From Stachybotrys elegans (Eukaryota > Ascomycota > Sordariomycetes > Hypocreales > Stachybotryaceae): a stretch of 64,000 nt of DNA. The DNA lies in assembly GCA_020746835.1 (NCBI GenBank), contig JAGPNK010000007.1:1116001-1180000 (forward strand), in the 5' to 3' direction. This document shows, piece by piece, positions 1 through 9,722 of this stretch. The translations under genes and the position numbers were made by a program. Under the pieces are notes generated by a model. The model was not told where the DNA came from. It made no database searches and was given only the letters and a program-made list of their open reading frames with translations. Each line of letters starts with the position of its first letter. Within the stretch, counting starts at the first letter, position 1.

Positions 1-583
1 GGGCTCAGACGAGTCATGGGAGACTTGGAGGCTCTGGGACTGGGGGAGGAGGATGCGCAGAATCGGCTGCAGCAGGGTAGCGTACACGTTGAGCGGGATG
101 TGGATGAGGTGATAGGTTCCGGACTATGAGAGTGGCAGGTTAGAATCGCCGATGTAATGGGAATGATAAGAAGATGCAGGAGGAATGAGTCAGGCCAATG
201 AGTCAAGGCGAAAACGGAGGCTAATGAAAGCCCATGGGCAATGGGATGCCACAGACCACAATGAGGGAAGGGGGGTTTCCAAAATGCGAGGCAAATTTAT
301 GCCTTGTGGGTGATAGGAGGAGGGAGTATGAGTAAAATTCAAGTGCAAGTGAGCAAACAGACGTGCAGACAACAAAGTGCTGAATTGGGAAAGAATTGGA
401 ACGATGATGTGTGTATGACGGAGAGGTAGAGAGAATAAGGTAGTAGGCAGCGAGCTGAGAAAGTGGACATTGACAAAAAAAAGTACATTGCTGCGCCGGG
501 TTTGGTACATGGGCTGCGGGGGACAAGTGGTGGCATCACCAGGTACTCGGGGTACTTACAAGGAATGCGATTTGGGCGTTCAT
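1..583 (-). CDS. ACT-domain amino-acid-sensor-like protein (CASTOR/GATS family), 5' part only
   Basis: This is the first part of a minus-strand gene that leaves the window at base 1. Exon 1 (583-560) encodes MNAQIAFL and ends at a GTAAGT donor. Exon 2 starts at base 123 after CTCTCATAG and reads SGTYHLIHIPLNVYATLLQP and onward to the edge in the same phase. The joined N terminus, with its LIHIPL...LLQPILR...LLPQ pattern, resembles the start of fungal ACT_7/CASTOR-like proteins; in animals such proteins bind arginine for TORC1 signalling, but a fungal role is not established. The match rests on memory of the family and only about 49 residues are visible. The intron would be long for this window (about 436 nt), so a further small exon inside it is possible. 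Confidence 0.5.
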
Positions 584-2150
584 GGCGAACCGAGTTTCCA
601 GCCAGGAAATCCGGGGCGTTGATCCCTGAAAGAAGCGCAACAAGAGGCCGTAGCAGGTTTTGGCCAGCTGCCTGACACGGCCTGGACGTGGCAGAGGGTA
701 GCTGACGGGCCGAGCACAACCAGGAGACGAGGAGACGAGAAGAAGAGGAGGAGGGGGGAAAGAGGTTGTGGGAAGGGAGGGAGCAGGCAGGTAGGTAAAG
801 TAAAGACAGGTGAATGAGACGACTGGTTGCTGGCCGCAAGAGGGGACAAGGGCCTGGGGGCAGCGATGCCGCTGATAGGAACCTGGGCGTTATCTCTAGG
901 GAATGGGTCTGTGTCTGGGTCTCTATCTGGGGCTGCCTCTGGGTCGGCGGGTCGGCAAGAGTTGATAGGAAGGTGAAGGAAGGGCAAGGTGGTGCAGGCT
1001 GCTGCAAGCTGGCGCTGGATATCCGAGTCCGGCGCTGTTGTGGTGCTGGCAGGGCAGGATTGGGACTGAGGGTTTGAGTCGACGAGTGTGTTGTAGGTTG
1101 TCAGGTTGTTATGAGATGGCAAAAGATAGATGGATGCAGGTACTTGGTAGGTTGATGCCAAAAAGGTGATAGCCGGGCTAAATAGACTCCAAGCCCTCTT
1201 TGCTAGTAGGACTAGGCGATTGAAGGAGAGGAATAAAAGATAAGGACGCGAGAAGAGAGAATTTGCAGATTGAAGCAGGAGGAGGGAGGTAAATTGGGAG
1301 AGATGAACAAGAGGAAGGTGGACGCAGACGGCCTTTTGGAAGATGGGAGATGGGAATCGCTACGAGCTGTGAGCTCTGCCGGCCGGATTACACGATGCTA
1401 ATAATGCTACTTACTGCTACCGCCACGGATCCAGCGCCGTGCTGGACGCCATGCCATGCCATGCCATGCAGGGTGAGAACCCCTGTCGCAAGCTGTGCCT
1501 GGCTGTCCGAGGCCGAACGTGTGTGTGTGTGCATGCAAGGTGATGCGATGATGGGAGGGAGAGAACTGGTGCTGGTAATGCGCGCTGACGTGCTGCCCCG
1601 CGCTTCAGTCGTGGTGGTGGTGGTGGAGCGTCAACAGGCACCCGACGCTACTAAAAACAGTGGAGTGGAGGGCGAACACCAAACCCCCCAAACCCCCCCG
1701 TACCTGTTTGGTATGTATGAAAGGCATGTCGGTCACGAACCCTGCAGGTAAGCAGGCAGGTGTCCAGGATCTGGACCAGAGCAACGGGACCAAACTCGTG
1801 CCAAATCTGACTCTGGGGGCAAGGATGATGTTCAGTCTTGACGTTGGCAGGATGATGAGGCTGATGAGAACGGTGGAGATGAGAGGACCCGAGGACCCTT
1901 AGCACTGGGACCTAGTACTAGTAGTGCTACATATCGACCGTTGCCTGTCTCTATTTTGTATGTTAGGTCATTAGATTACGAGATGTGCCCGTCTTGAAAA
2001 CAAAGGGGGGGAACCCAGTAAATAAGAGCAAGAAGAAAGGCGATTCCGCAATATAGACAGGTCGTAATTTAACGTGTTGAGTCAGATGGCAGGGCCAGAG
2101 GACCCTCACCAACCAACAGCAACACGACCTCGACCACCCTTTCTTCCCAA

Positions 2151-2176
2151 TAGGTACCTATGTAGGTACCTAGGTA
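2151..2176. repeat. Palindromic TAGGTACC microrepeat
   Basis: TAGGTACCTA followed by TGTAGGTACC and TAGGTA: two overlapping self-complementary units. A related CTACTTACCTAGTAGGTAG lies near 40060-40077. Confidence 0.6.
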
Positions 2177-2999
2177 AGAGACATCCATCCAACGGCCCTG
2201 ATGCACGCACCAGCAGGCGGGATGCAACCTGAGGGCCACATGTGCCATGTAGGTACGAGCGGGAGGGGGGGGCACGGCCATGGCGAGATGTGAGGCGTTG
2301 CATTTCGCCGTTGGCCTCGACAGGTCACGACGGCCGAGGCACGGCGTGAGGATATCATGACCTCAGCCCGGGCGCTGGCCATGGCCCATGGCGGATGATG
2401 TGATGATGTGATGATGATGACAGTGACTATGCCCACGAGAACGGTCAGGGCGCCGACAACCAAAAAAACGTCTTGTTCCCATGATGATCGGGATGGGCTG
2501 AAAGAGGGGAGTTGGGTGTGGATGGGCAGACGGAAAATAATCCCACCAGAGGACGGCGATGGTGGTGTGGTGGTGTTACGGCGGTAGAGGCTCTCGTTGG
2601 CTGAGGCTAGGCCAGGAACAGGGCGTCTGCGTCCCGAAGAGGCGCTGTGCAGGAAGGACTGGCCCAGCTTGGCGTGGGAGACCCTGACGGCGATGTCTGT
2701 CTGGGCTCATACATATTGCGTGCATGAGGCAATCAATCCTTCGCCTAGTCCCTCGCTTACGGGCTGCAAGTCGGGAACTCGGTATCAAGATATTGTGCGG
2801 TTCTCGTTGCGGTGTGATGCATCACCTCGATTGGTACGCAGCTACGCTACTGTGCTGGATGTCAGAAAGTAATGCGAAATGCTCATCCCGTGATGTCTCA
2901 TTCTTCTCCACGGGGCACCCAAGTTTCAATCGACCCTTGCTTTACCCAATTCCCCTGCCCCAATAAATCATGATGTCAAGGCTGACTGGCATTGCATCT

Positions 3000-4450
3000 C
3001 GAGGCCTTGACCCCCCACACATCATCGCAAATTGATTAACACTCACTCACACTTTCAACTCACCTCACCCCCTCTCCTCCACGTACAAGAATCTCGGCTC
3101 AGCCCCTGAATTGCCAAGGAAAAAGAACAAAAAAATCAAAAGGAAAAAGAAACACAAGAAACATCTGTCTCAGTTCCACCTCACTCCTCTGTCGCGCACA
3201 TGGCAGGGTGGTAGGATCTGGGGTCACGCAGCCCGTTGCACATACATACATACATACAGCAAACCGATCTAACCTGTCATTATTTAAGTGCTGATGTCAG
3301 CTCCTCGCAGGCATTCCGCATCCCGAACACCGCTGAGCCCAGCTCTCACTCGTCGCGTTTGTTTTGTTTTGTTTCGTGGCCTGCATCTATCGATACTATA
3401 CAGGTAGACAGCGCAAATTGTCTCATCTCACGCTCCAACACAACCTGGAACCCCACGCAGCATGGCTCCTAAAACACAAAACAAGCATCGAGTTCCCCCG
3501 CCCCCGCGCGCATCCTCCTGTCCGAATCCCGCAATCCAGCCTGGTCTTCTTCTTTTTTTTGTCGTTCCCGATGGGCAGGCGTCTCCCGCGCCCTCCTGGA
3601 AATTGCCTGCATCTCGCCATGCATGCATGATCTCTCTCTATTCTCCCTCACCCTCTCTCTCTCCCTCGATCCCTGCGACGCCCGCCGGCAATAAAGACGG
3701 GATTCATCGCTCCTCTCTCATTGTCAGCCCCCCCCCCGTCCTGCACTCTATCTAACTTCAATCTATCCCGACCCGTTTCCATTCCCGTGGGGGTTTGGGG
3801 ATGTGGCCCCTGGCCAGCAGACCTCTTCGTATTATTGGCCCATGGCGTCATGCAGCACATCACATCCCCCTTGGCTCCCGTCTCTGCGCGCCCGTTGATG
3901 CACATGCATCGTGGCTGGCGTCGGCTCAGACACCCAGGCTGCCACCATACACACGTCTCCCTTCTTCACTCAACTGTAGCCGAGGCGGCGGCCAAATCCT
4001 CTTGACTACTCTATCCCGCCTTGATGCCTCTGACAGGGGACCCCTTCCAGCTGCCAGCGCACTGCCGCCCAGCTCCTCGACCCAGACACAATCACAGTAC
4101 AGGTATGTATCCACCTTCCTCTCCAGCGTCGCTTGTCCAGTCTTGACATAGGTTGTCCCACGTGCTTGGGCCAAGAATCGCATGTTCCCGCTCCCTTGGT
4201 GCCTTGTTCTACCCACGGGTCACAGACGACTCGAACCGTTATCATCACATCCCGCGGCTGCAAGCACCTCTGTTCTGCAACACCGCCGCTCCCTGGTTTT
4301 CTCTGTTACCCGCTGTATCCGGCCATGAAGCCTATTTACCCACGTCCTATATCCACGAAGCATCACAGCGTCTGATGATGCTGCCCTTCTTTGTCAATCA
4401 CTTCTCCACCTCACGATGCTCCTCTCACCCAGCGCTCTGGGTCTATCCAT
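3000..4450 (+). promoter_or_regulatory. Plus-strand pyrimidine-rich promoter/leader-like tract with no downstream gene
   Basis: The plus strand here has the CT-rich composition of the 5' leaders seen before the real plus-strand genes of this window (SSD1, the Rds1-like gene, GH76). The next gene to the right is on the minus strand and ends at 4504, so the tract has no coding partner. A short ORF opens at 3462 with a good context (GCAGCATGG) and runs 97 codons to 3755, but its protein is low-complexity. It may be a leader of a noncoding transcript that runs antisense to the METTL25-like gene; this is inference from composition only. Confidence 0.3.
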
Positions 4451-4503
4451 CTGTCCGTCTGTTCGTCCGTCCCCTCTCCGCACATCATGGGGCCCAAATG
4501 CCG

Positions 4504-6297
4504 TCATGCAGCATCCGCCTTCTTGACGCCCACCACGACCAGGTTTCGCGGGCTCTGCTTGTAGTCAAACACCGTCTCCACCCACGCCTCCTCAACCTGG
4601 TCGCTCTCCTTGAGAAACATCCACCGGTCCGCCGCCATCAGCGACTCGACCACCGTCGCGCTGAAGCCCATCAAGCTCCACATGACGCAGATCTCCTTCT
4701 TGCGCCCCTGGTATCGCGTCTCGTACTCGTCAATCTCCTCGTCGCTCATGTCCGCCATCTTCTCTTGCATCACCTCTGTGTACTTCTTGAACTCCCCGCT
4801 TGTCGTCAGCTTCTCAATTGCTCCCCGCACATATGTCTTGAACGAGACGTAGCAGGGCTTGCGGAGAGACCCAATGATGATGGGGTTCGTGCTGGAATCA
4901 AACGGTGTGTCCGCAACCTCCTTGTCCTCTTCCTCCTGGCTTCGCGGGTCGTTTGGATCCCTGTGTCGAACCTTCTGCACCACGCCGCGATCGAGGAATA
5001 TCTTCTGCAGCAGCGCTCGGTAGAAGTGCCGAGTGAAGAAGTCCTCGCTCTCTTCCCTCGTCCAGTTCTCCGGTGCGTGGCAAGCCATCATACGGGCCGT
5101 GATGTTGAGCCGCACGCCCTCGTCCTTGTAAGTGCTGAACTTGCGGCTCATCGGGAACCCCTGAGGGTCTCGCTTGTGCGACTCTTGAAATACCCGCCCG
5201 TTGAGCGCCTGGAGCGTCGGTCGTAGAAACGTGTGCTTGTAGGTCGGCGGCCCCAGCTTCTCCGTGACCAGGTTGTAGCAGCAGCCGACAATGGCAACGG
5301 CTCGTATGTTTCGGTTGAGCAGCAGTGACCGGATCCCGTAGTGTGAGAGGTTTCCGCACGAGTGTATAGACACTGCCATCATCTTGAGTTCCTCCTTGTT
5401 GCCCTGCTTCATCTCCGTCTCCTCTGCTTGGGCAATCACGTCTGAGAGGTCGCCGCTGTCCAGTCTCCCCGATATGTAATGTATCATGCCCCCGTCATCA
5501 GCACCATAGACGACGCCCAGCTCTATCATGGGTCGAAAGTCGGCGCCATCCTCTTTAGAAACCTGCTTTATCGCCTCCGCCATGGCGTTGGGGTCATTGC
5601 GCCCTTCCGGGCCGACAATGTTTAGAATCTTCATCCAGAGCTTCTTGTTGCGCCTGACTGTAGGTGTAATGGCCAGCCCAGACTTCAAGTCGAGATCTCG
5701 AGCCGCAACGACGTTTGTGTCCCTGCCCTCGACGGCGATGACGTGGCGGTTGTACGGCTTGCTTGCCAGCGCCCTGCCAAGGTAGTTCTGCCCGCTGCCA
5801 AAGTCCACAAAGTGCGTGATGGTCTGTCCGGTGCGGCGAGTAACGTCCCCGGACAGCCTGTCGACGTAGTCGGCAAAGTTGGTGACCTCGTGGATCTTCT
5901 TTGGCTTCATTCCGACGGATACTAATCGTGTGAGGGCCGGCAGCTTGGCTTTGCTGGGCGTGTATTTTCTTCCCAGTGCAAGTCTTCTGATGGTTCTTAC
6001 GTACTGCATCAGAGACTCTGGCGGCCCGCCTTCTGGCTCGGGGACGACCGTTTCTAGGTCATCTCGGAAGAAAAGATCGAGGATGCGCATAATGTCGGTT
6101 GACAGCAGGTAGTTGTGCCACTCAGACGGGAGGCCAGTGAAGTGGCCGATTTCCATGGTGAAGGAATCCAGGATATGTACGCCTCCGCACAAAATCTGGA
6201 AGAGGTCCGAGGATGTAGCAAAATCGAGCAACTCCTCGACATATTCCTCGCCAGAAGAGAAGTCACCCGTATAGGGCAAAGATTTGTCGGGCAACAT
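4504..6297 (-). CDS. METTL25/RRNAD1-like SAM-dependent methyltransferase-domain protein
   Basis: A single-exon gene of 597 residues. It carries a Rossmann-type SAM-binding motif (FVDFGSGQNYLGRALA, residues 163-178), followed by VIAVEGRD (187-193), the acidic end of strand 2. Family-typical signatures follow: IHSCGNLSHYG (311-321) and VGCCYN (337-342). This order matches the Methyltransf_32 family that includes METTL25 and RRNAD1. Proteins of this family are predicted methyltransferases and the substrate of the fungal member is not known to me. The N-terminal 150 residues look like the helical region found before the catalytic domain. It is divergently arranged with TLG1 across 609 bp. The 357-codon plus-strand ORF that overlaps its 3' half is an antisense shadow. 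Confidence 0.85.
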   Translation of the reverse strand: MLPDKSLPYTGDFSSGEEYVEELLDFATSSDLFQILCGGVHILDSFTMEIGHFTGLPSEWHNYLLSTDIMRILDLFFRDDLETVVPEPEGGPPESLMQYVRTIRRLALGRKYTPSKAKLPALTRLVSVGMKPKKIHEVTNFADYVDRLSGDVTRRTGQTITHFVDFGSGQNYLGRALASKPYNRHVIAVEGRDTNVVAARDLDLKSGLAITPTVRRNKKLWMKILNIVGPEGRNDPNAMAEAIKQVSKEDGADFRPMIELGVVYGADDGGMIHYISGRLDSGDLSDVIAQAEETEMKQGNKEELKMMAVSIHSCGNLSHYGIRSLLLNRNIRAVAIVGCCYNLVTEKLGPPTYKHTFLRPTLQALNGRVFQESHKRDPQGFPMSRKFSTYKDEGVRLNITARMMACHAPENWTREESEDFFTRHFYRALLQKIFLDRGVVQKVRHRDPNDPRSQEEEDKEVADTPFDSSTNPIIIGSLRKPCYVSFKTYVRGAIEKLTTSGEFKKYTEVMQEKMADMSDEEIDEYETRYQGRKKEICVMWSLMGFSATVVESLMAADRWMFLKESDQVEEAWVETVFDYKQSPRNLVVVGVKKADAA

Positions 6298-6906
6298 GGT
6301 GTTCAGTCAAGCCAAAGGCCTTCAGCGACGCCTCATACGGCCTGTGATGCTGTAAGTAAAGGCATCCCAGCGAGGAATATTTGGCTTCATACAACGGGTT
6401 CTCTCCTTGTCACTCGGGTAATAGCTGGCGATAAACTTTACTTGCGCGGAATACGATTCATTTCATCCACATATTCCAGTTCATTGTATTTTTGCAGGGC
6501 GGAGTTCCCCAGTCCTACTAAACCCACTGGCGCAAAACTCCAAGTCATTCTGGATGGACAACGACGAGCGCGAGGAGTCACCAAGTTCTATAAACACCAT
6601 ACTAACCATCAAAAACAAAAAATCTCTCTTATTTCATTGATGGTTTTTTTTTTCCTTGGTAAATCATAATTATCTACTTTTCACGGGGTTTCATGTAAAT
6701 ATGCTTCTTCTCCCCCCCCAATACTGACCAAGCCTACGTTATCAGTCACTTACCCTGAACCATCCGTTTCGGGCAAAGGGGCCCAACGTCATCCTAAACT
6801 CGTGTGAAGCTTCAACTCCCATGGCAGCCTAGACACAACTTCCATCTCTGCATCACATCTCCTCCGACTTGCACTCCATGCAGCCGCCCCCATTGGCGTC
6901 TATAGG
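6298..6906. promoter_or_regulatory. Divergent promoter region between the METTL25-like gene and TLG1
   Basis: These 609 bases separate two divergently transcribed genes and must hold both promoters and leaders. A T/C-rich stretch lies near 6640-6720. I see no clear TATA box or other recognisable site, and no ORF with family resemblance. Confidence 0.45.
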
Positions 6907-7690
6907 ATGATGTCATCCACCAACGAAGGGGACCCCTTCCTTCAGGTCCAACAGTACGCAAGCACAACCCACCGCGCGCGCGCAAGCCAGACAGCTAGCT
7001 AACCCACTACCCAGAGATGTCCTGAGCCAGCTGTCCTCAGCCCGCCCGCTCTTCGCCTCGTACCTCCGCATTCGCTCTCTCACTTCGACCGCCTCTTCCC
7101 CCGAGCTCGCCTCCGCCCGCACAGACCTCGAAGCCGCGCTCGGCTCCCTCGCCGACGACCTCGCCGACCTCATCGACTCGGTCCAGGCCGTCGAGTCCAA
7201 CCCCGCCCAGTTCGGCCTGTCCAACGATGAGGTTCTCCGGCGGAAGCGCCTCGTCCAGGAGGTCGGTGGCGAGGTCGAGGACATGCGCGAGGAGCTGCAG
7301 AAGAAGGTTGTCGGCGGCGCTGGCAGCTCCAGTGACCTGCCCGACCCCAACGCCTTTGCCATCCCAGAGGGCGACGACTACGCCACCGAGTTTGAGCAGC
7401 AGCAGCAGGTGGAGATGATGCGCGAGCAGGACCAGCACCTCGACGGCGTCTTCCAGACTGTCGGAAACCTACGACGCCAGGCCGACGACATGGGCCGCGA
7501 ACTCGAGGAGCAGCATGAGATGCTCGAGGTCGTGGACAACTTGGCCGACCGCGTCGGCGGTCGTCTACAGACTGGCATGCAGAAGCTGCAACACGTCATG
7601 CGCAAGAACGAAGATCGATGGAGTAGTTGCTGCATAGCTGTTCTCATCTTTGTCCTGATTCTACTACTTGTCCTCCTCCTGATATTATAG
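6907..7690 (+). CDS. TLG1: t-SNARE TLG1 (syntaxin-6/10 family)
   Basis: Two exons: 6907-6953 and 7015-7690, joined across a 61-nt intron with a CTAAC branch site. The splice gives an N terminus MMSSTNEGDPFLQVQQDVLS, and a second ATG at 6910 could equally be used. The product is 240 residues. The first 100 residues form the syntaxin-6-type N-terminal helical domain (LFASYLRIRS, SVQAVESNPAQFGLS). The SNARE motif lies around residues 150-205 with the central-layer Gln in RELEEQHEML. A 22-residue hydrophobic tail anchor closes the protein. In yeast Tlg1 acts as a Qc-SNARE with Tlg2 and Vti1 in endosome-to-late-Golgi fusion. Length and layout fit the family well. Confidence 0.9.
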
Positions 7691-8024
7691 GAACGCGCGC
7701 TCCATATATCCGCGATTCACGTTTCTTATCTCTCTCCTTTTTGGTGGATCTTTCATGGCATGGAGTTTATGGAATGGAACCGCCAGGTCACGGCGCCTTT
7801 GTACATCTTTTGTCTCATACTATAGACCAGCAGGAAATATGTGATATTCGCAGTTATCCAGATGATTTCGATTCCGCCAAACACCGGTCATGCAATCCGA
7901 GACCTTGTGACTCGCCCTGTATGTCAATCAAAGAGCCTGCCGCCGCCGTACCAATAAACGCCTGAAGACAACATACCCCCCTCCAGCCAATCCATGGCAT
8001 CGTTCACTCCGCGCCACCCGTGCA
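7691..8024. other. Convergent 3' region between TLG1 and GLE1
   Basis: These 334 bases hold the 3' ends of two convergent genes. An AATAAA at 7953-7958, 263 nt after the TLG1 stop, is a possible poly(A) signal for the plus strand. No gene is visible. Confidence 0.5.
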
Positions 8025-9722
8025 TCAGGCTAGCGATAATCCCGACTCAGCCTTGAGAACCTCGGCCAAGGCCTGCACTGAGGCTGCCGCGGTGCTACCG
8101 GAAGGCGCCTTTGTGGGAAACTCGACAAGGGCCAGACGCAAGGCGGCAAGCCCAGCATTTCCATAAAAGTTGAGGAAGCGTTGCTCATGTCCTTGAACCA
8201 TGGCTCGCAGGACGACGTAGTGCGTGTTGCAGACCTCCGCGTTGGGCGTGTTGACAATTCTCGCCAGAGCCTTCCAGTAGTTGGACGGCGGGTACGGGTT
8301 CGTCTTGGATGTCTTGCTGAAGTCTCGAAGAGAAAGAGATGCGAAGCCGGCCCCCAAGCCTGTCATCCGGTCGTTGTGAGCCTGTTCGGTCTCCCACCCT
8401 GGCCCATCCCTCTTCCATCCAATAGCGAGACGTCCTCGCTCTGTCCTGGGGTTGCCTCGAAGTCCAAAGAGGATCGGGCAAACCTTATAAAACTTTGCCA
8501 GCAAAATATCCACCAGCGTCTGTCCCCGCCATTGGAAGTCCTTGTGCGAGAAGATATGTGCTGCAAATACTCCAATGGGATCCGCCGCCTTGGGGTTGGC
8601 GCCGCATTCGTTGATGTATTGGTTGATGATGCCCTTGGCACAAATGTTCATAAGATATATAAACAGCGTCGGCAATGTTGCATCGTTGTGAGCGGCCCCT
8701 TCGACAGGTTGTCGCGGGTTGATTACAAACAGGCTGGCGTCGATCGGCGGGCTGGGCACTTGACCTTCCAGTGCTGCCTTCAACGCTGCCTGAATCTTGT
8801 TCATCTGGTTCTGGTTAGCTATGCGCTCAGCTTCCAAGTCTGGGCCAGTACTTACAGGCTGGGCATTGGCCCCTCGGCCAGCAGTGAGTTGTCCAATAGA
8901 CACTCGGATTTCTCTCCGAAACTCTCCTAGCTTGCCTTTCAGGGGTGGTCCCGCCGTCTTTGCAAAGTCTTGAAGATTTTTGCGAAGCTTCTTTAGCTCT
9001 TGGTGGATCTGGGTATACCTGGCAGCCAAAGCAACCTCGGGGCTGTTGGGTGACTGGCCAGATGGCGCCTGGACTGGTTTCTGGATCGCCGTCGTAGTCG
9101 GATGCGGCACTGCACCGTTCACCGTCTGTATGGTGTTGCTCTGTGCGGGAGGCTGCGGAGGTGCCAAGGGCTTGCTCGGCGCAGGACCTGGAGGGTTGCC
9201 ATTGAGTTGTATTGCGTTTGCTAGGACGGGTGCCCTGACTTCTGTTTTTTTTTCTACCGCCGCAGGTGCTGGGGCTGCGGGTGAGGGTTGGGGAGGGGCG
9301 TTGTTGAATGGATTGACGGGCTTGGGCGGCGCGGTTTGTTGTTTCGGAGCGGGAGCTGGCTCTGGTATCGGTTCGGGCTCCTTCGGTATAGGAACCGTCT
9401 TGGCTCTCAGCTCGCGGAGTCTGAGCTCTTCGGCGACGATTTTTGCTTCAGCTCTTAATCTGGCCTCCTCCTTGCGCTCCTCCTCCAGAATCCTTTGGTG
9501 CTGCTCGTGGAGTTCGTGGAGCTTGATAACCCGAATGGCTGCCTCTCGTACTCGCTCGTGCTCCCTCTGCGCAGCCTCGAGGGCGTCTCGGTGGCTCAGC
9601 TCATTGTTTCGGTCAGGGGAGAGGAAACTGGAGAGCGGGCGTCGATCCGGAGTTGACACTGCTTGACTCTGCCTCACAGGCGAGGAGCGCGTCATGTTCA
9701 GGGAGTGGAAGGAGACCGACAA
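8025..9722 (-). CDS. GLE1: mRNA export factor GLE1
   Basis: A single-exon gene of 565 residues. The N terminus is followed by a charged coiled coil (about 45-110, rich in EEERKEEARLRAEAK-type heptads), a Pro/Ala-rich linker (about 110-230) and a C-terminal GLE1 domain (about 260-545) with FVINPRQPVEGAAHNDATLP, GVFAAHIFSHKDFQW and YWKALARIVNTP segments. Gle1 sits at the cytoplasmic face of the nuclear pore, where with inositol hexakisphosphate it activates the DEAD-box ATPase Dbp5 during mRNP release. The first ATG at 9722 may not be the true start: residue 10 is also Met (9695) and begins MTRSSPVRQ, a more fungal-like N terminus. The 3' end converges with TLG1. Confidence 0.9.
   Translation of the reverse strand: MSVSFHSLNMTRSSPVRQSQAVSTPDRRPLSSFLSPDRNNELSHRDALEAAQREHERVREAAIRVIKLHELHEQHQRILEEERKEEARLRAEAKIVAEELRLRELRAKTVPIPKEPEPIPEPAPAPKQQTAPPKPVNPFNNAPPQPSPAAPAPAAVEKKTEVRAPVLANAIQLNGNPPGPAPSKPLAPPQPPAQSNTIQTVNGAVPHPTTTAIQKPVQAPSGQSPNSPEVALAARYTQIHQELKKLRKNLQDFAKTAGPPLKGKLGEFRREIRVSIGQLTAGRGANAQPVSTGPDLEAERIANQNQMNKIQAALKAALEGQVPSPPIDASLFVINPRQPVEGAAHNDATLPTLFIYLMNICAKGIINQYINECGANPKAADPIGVFAAHIFSHKDFQWRGQTLVDILLAKFYKVCPILFGLRGNPRTERGRLAIGWKRDGPGWETEQAHNDRMTGLGAGFASLSLRDFSKTSKTNPYPPSNYWKALARIVNTPNAEVCNTHYVVLRAMVQGHEQRFLNFYGNAGLAALRLALVEFPTKAPSGSTAAASVQALAEVLKAESGLSLA

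Larger units (their letters stand above)
584..4503. other. Gene-poor stretch of about 3.9 kb
   Basis: No convincing gene is visible on either strand. The left third (about 584-1400) is purine-rich on the plus strand, which is what a pyrimidine-rich leader of the minus-strand ACT gene would look like. Simple repeats include four ATGCC units near 1449-1470, a GT run near 1519-1532, ATG/GATG repeats near 2396-2424, palindromic TAGGTACC units at 2151-2176 and CATA units near 3240-3258. From about 3000 to 4450 the plus strand is strongly pyrimidine-rich (see findings). The ORFs in it are low-complexity and resemble no family I know. Confidence 0.6.

Noticed and set aside
4153..5226. A 357-codon plus-strand ORF
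   Set aside because: It lies antisense to the METTL25-like gene, its product has no family resemblance (His/Leu/Arg-rich), and the minus-strand frame is clearly the coding one.
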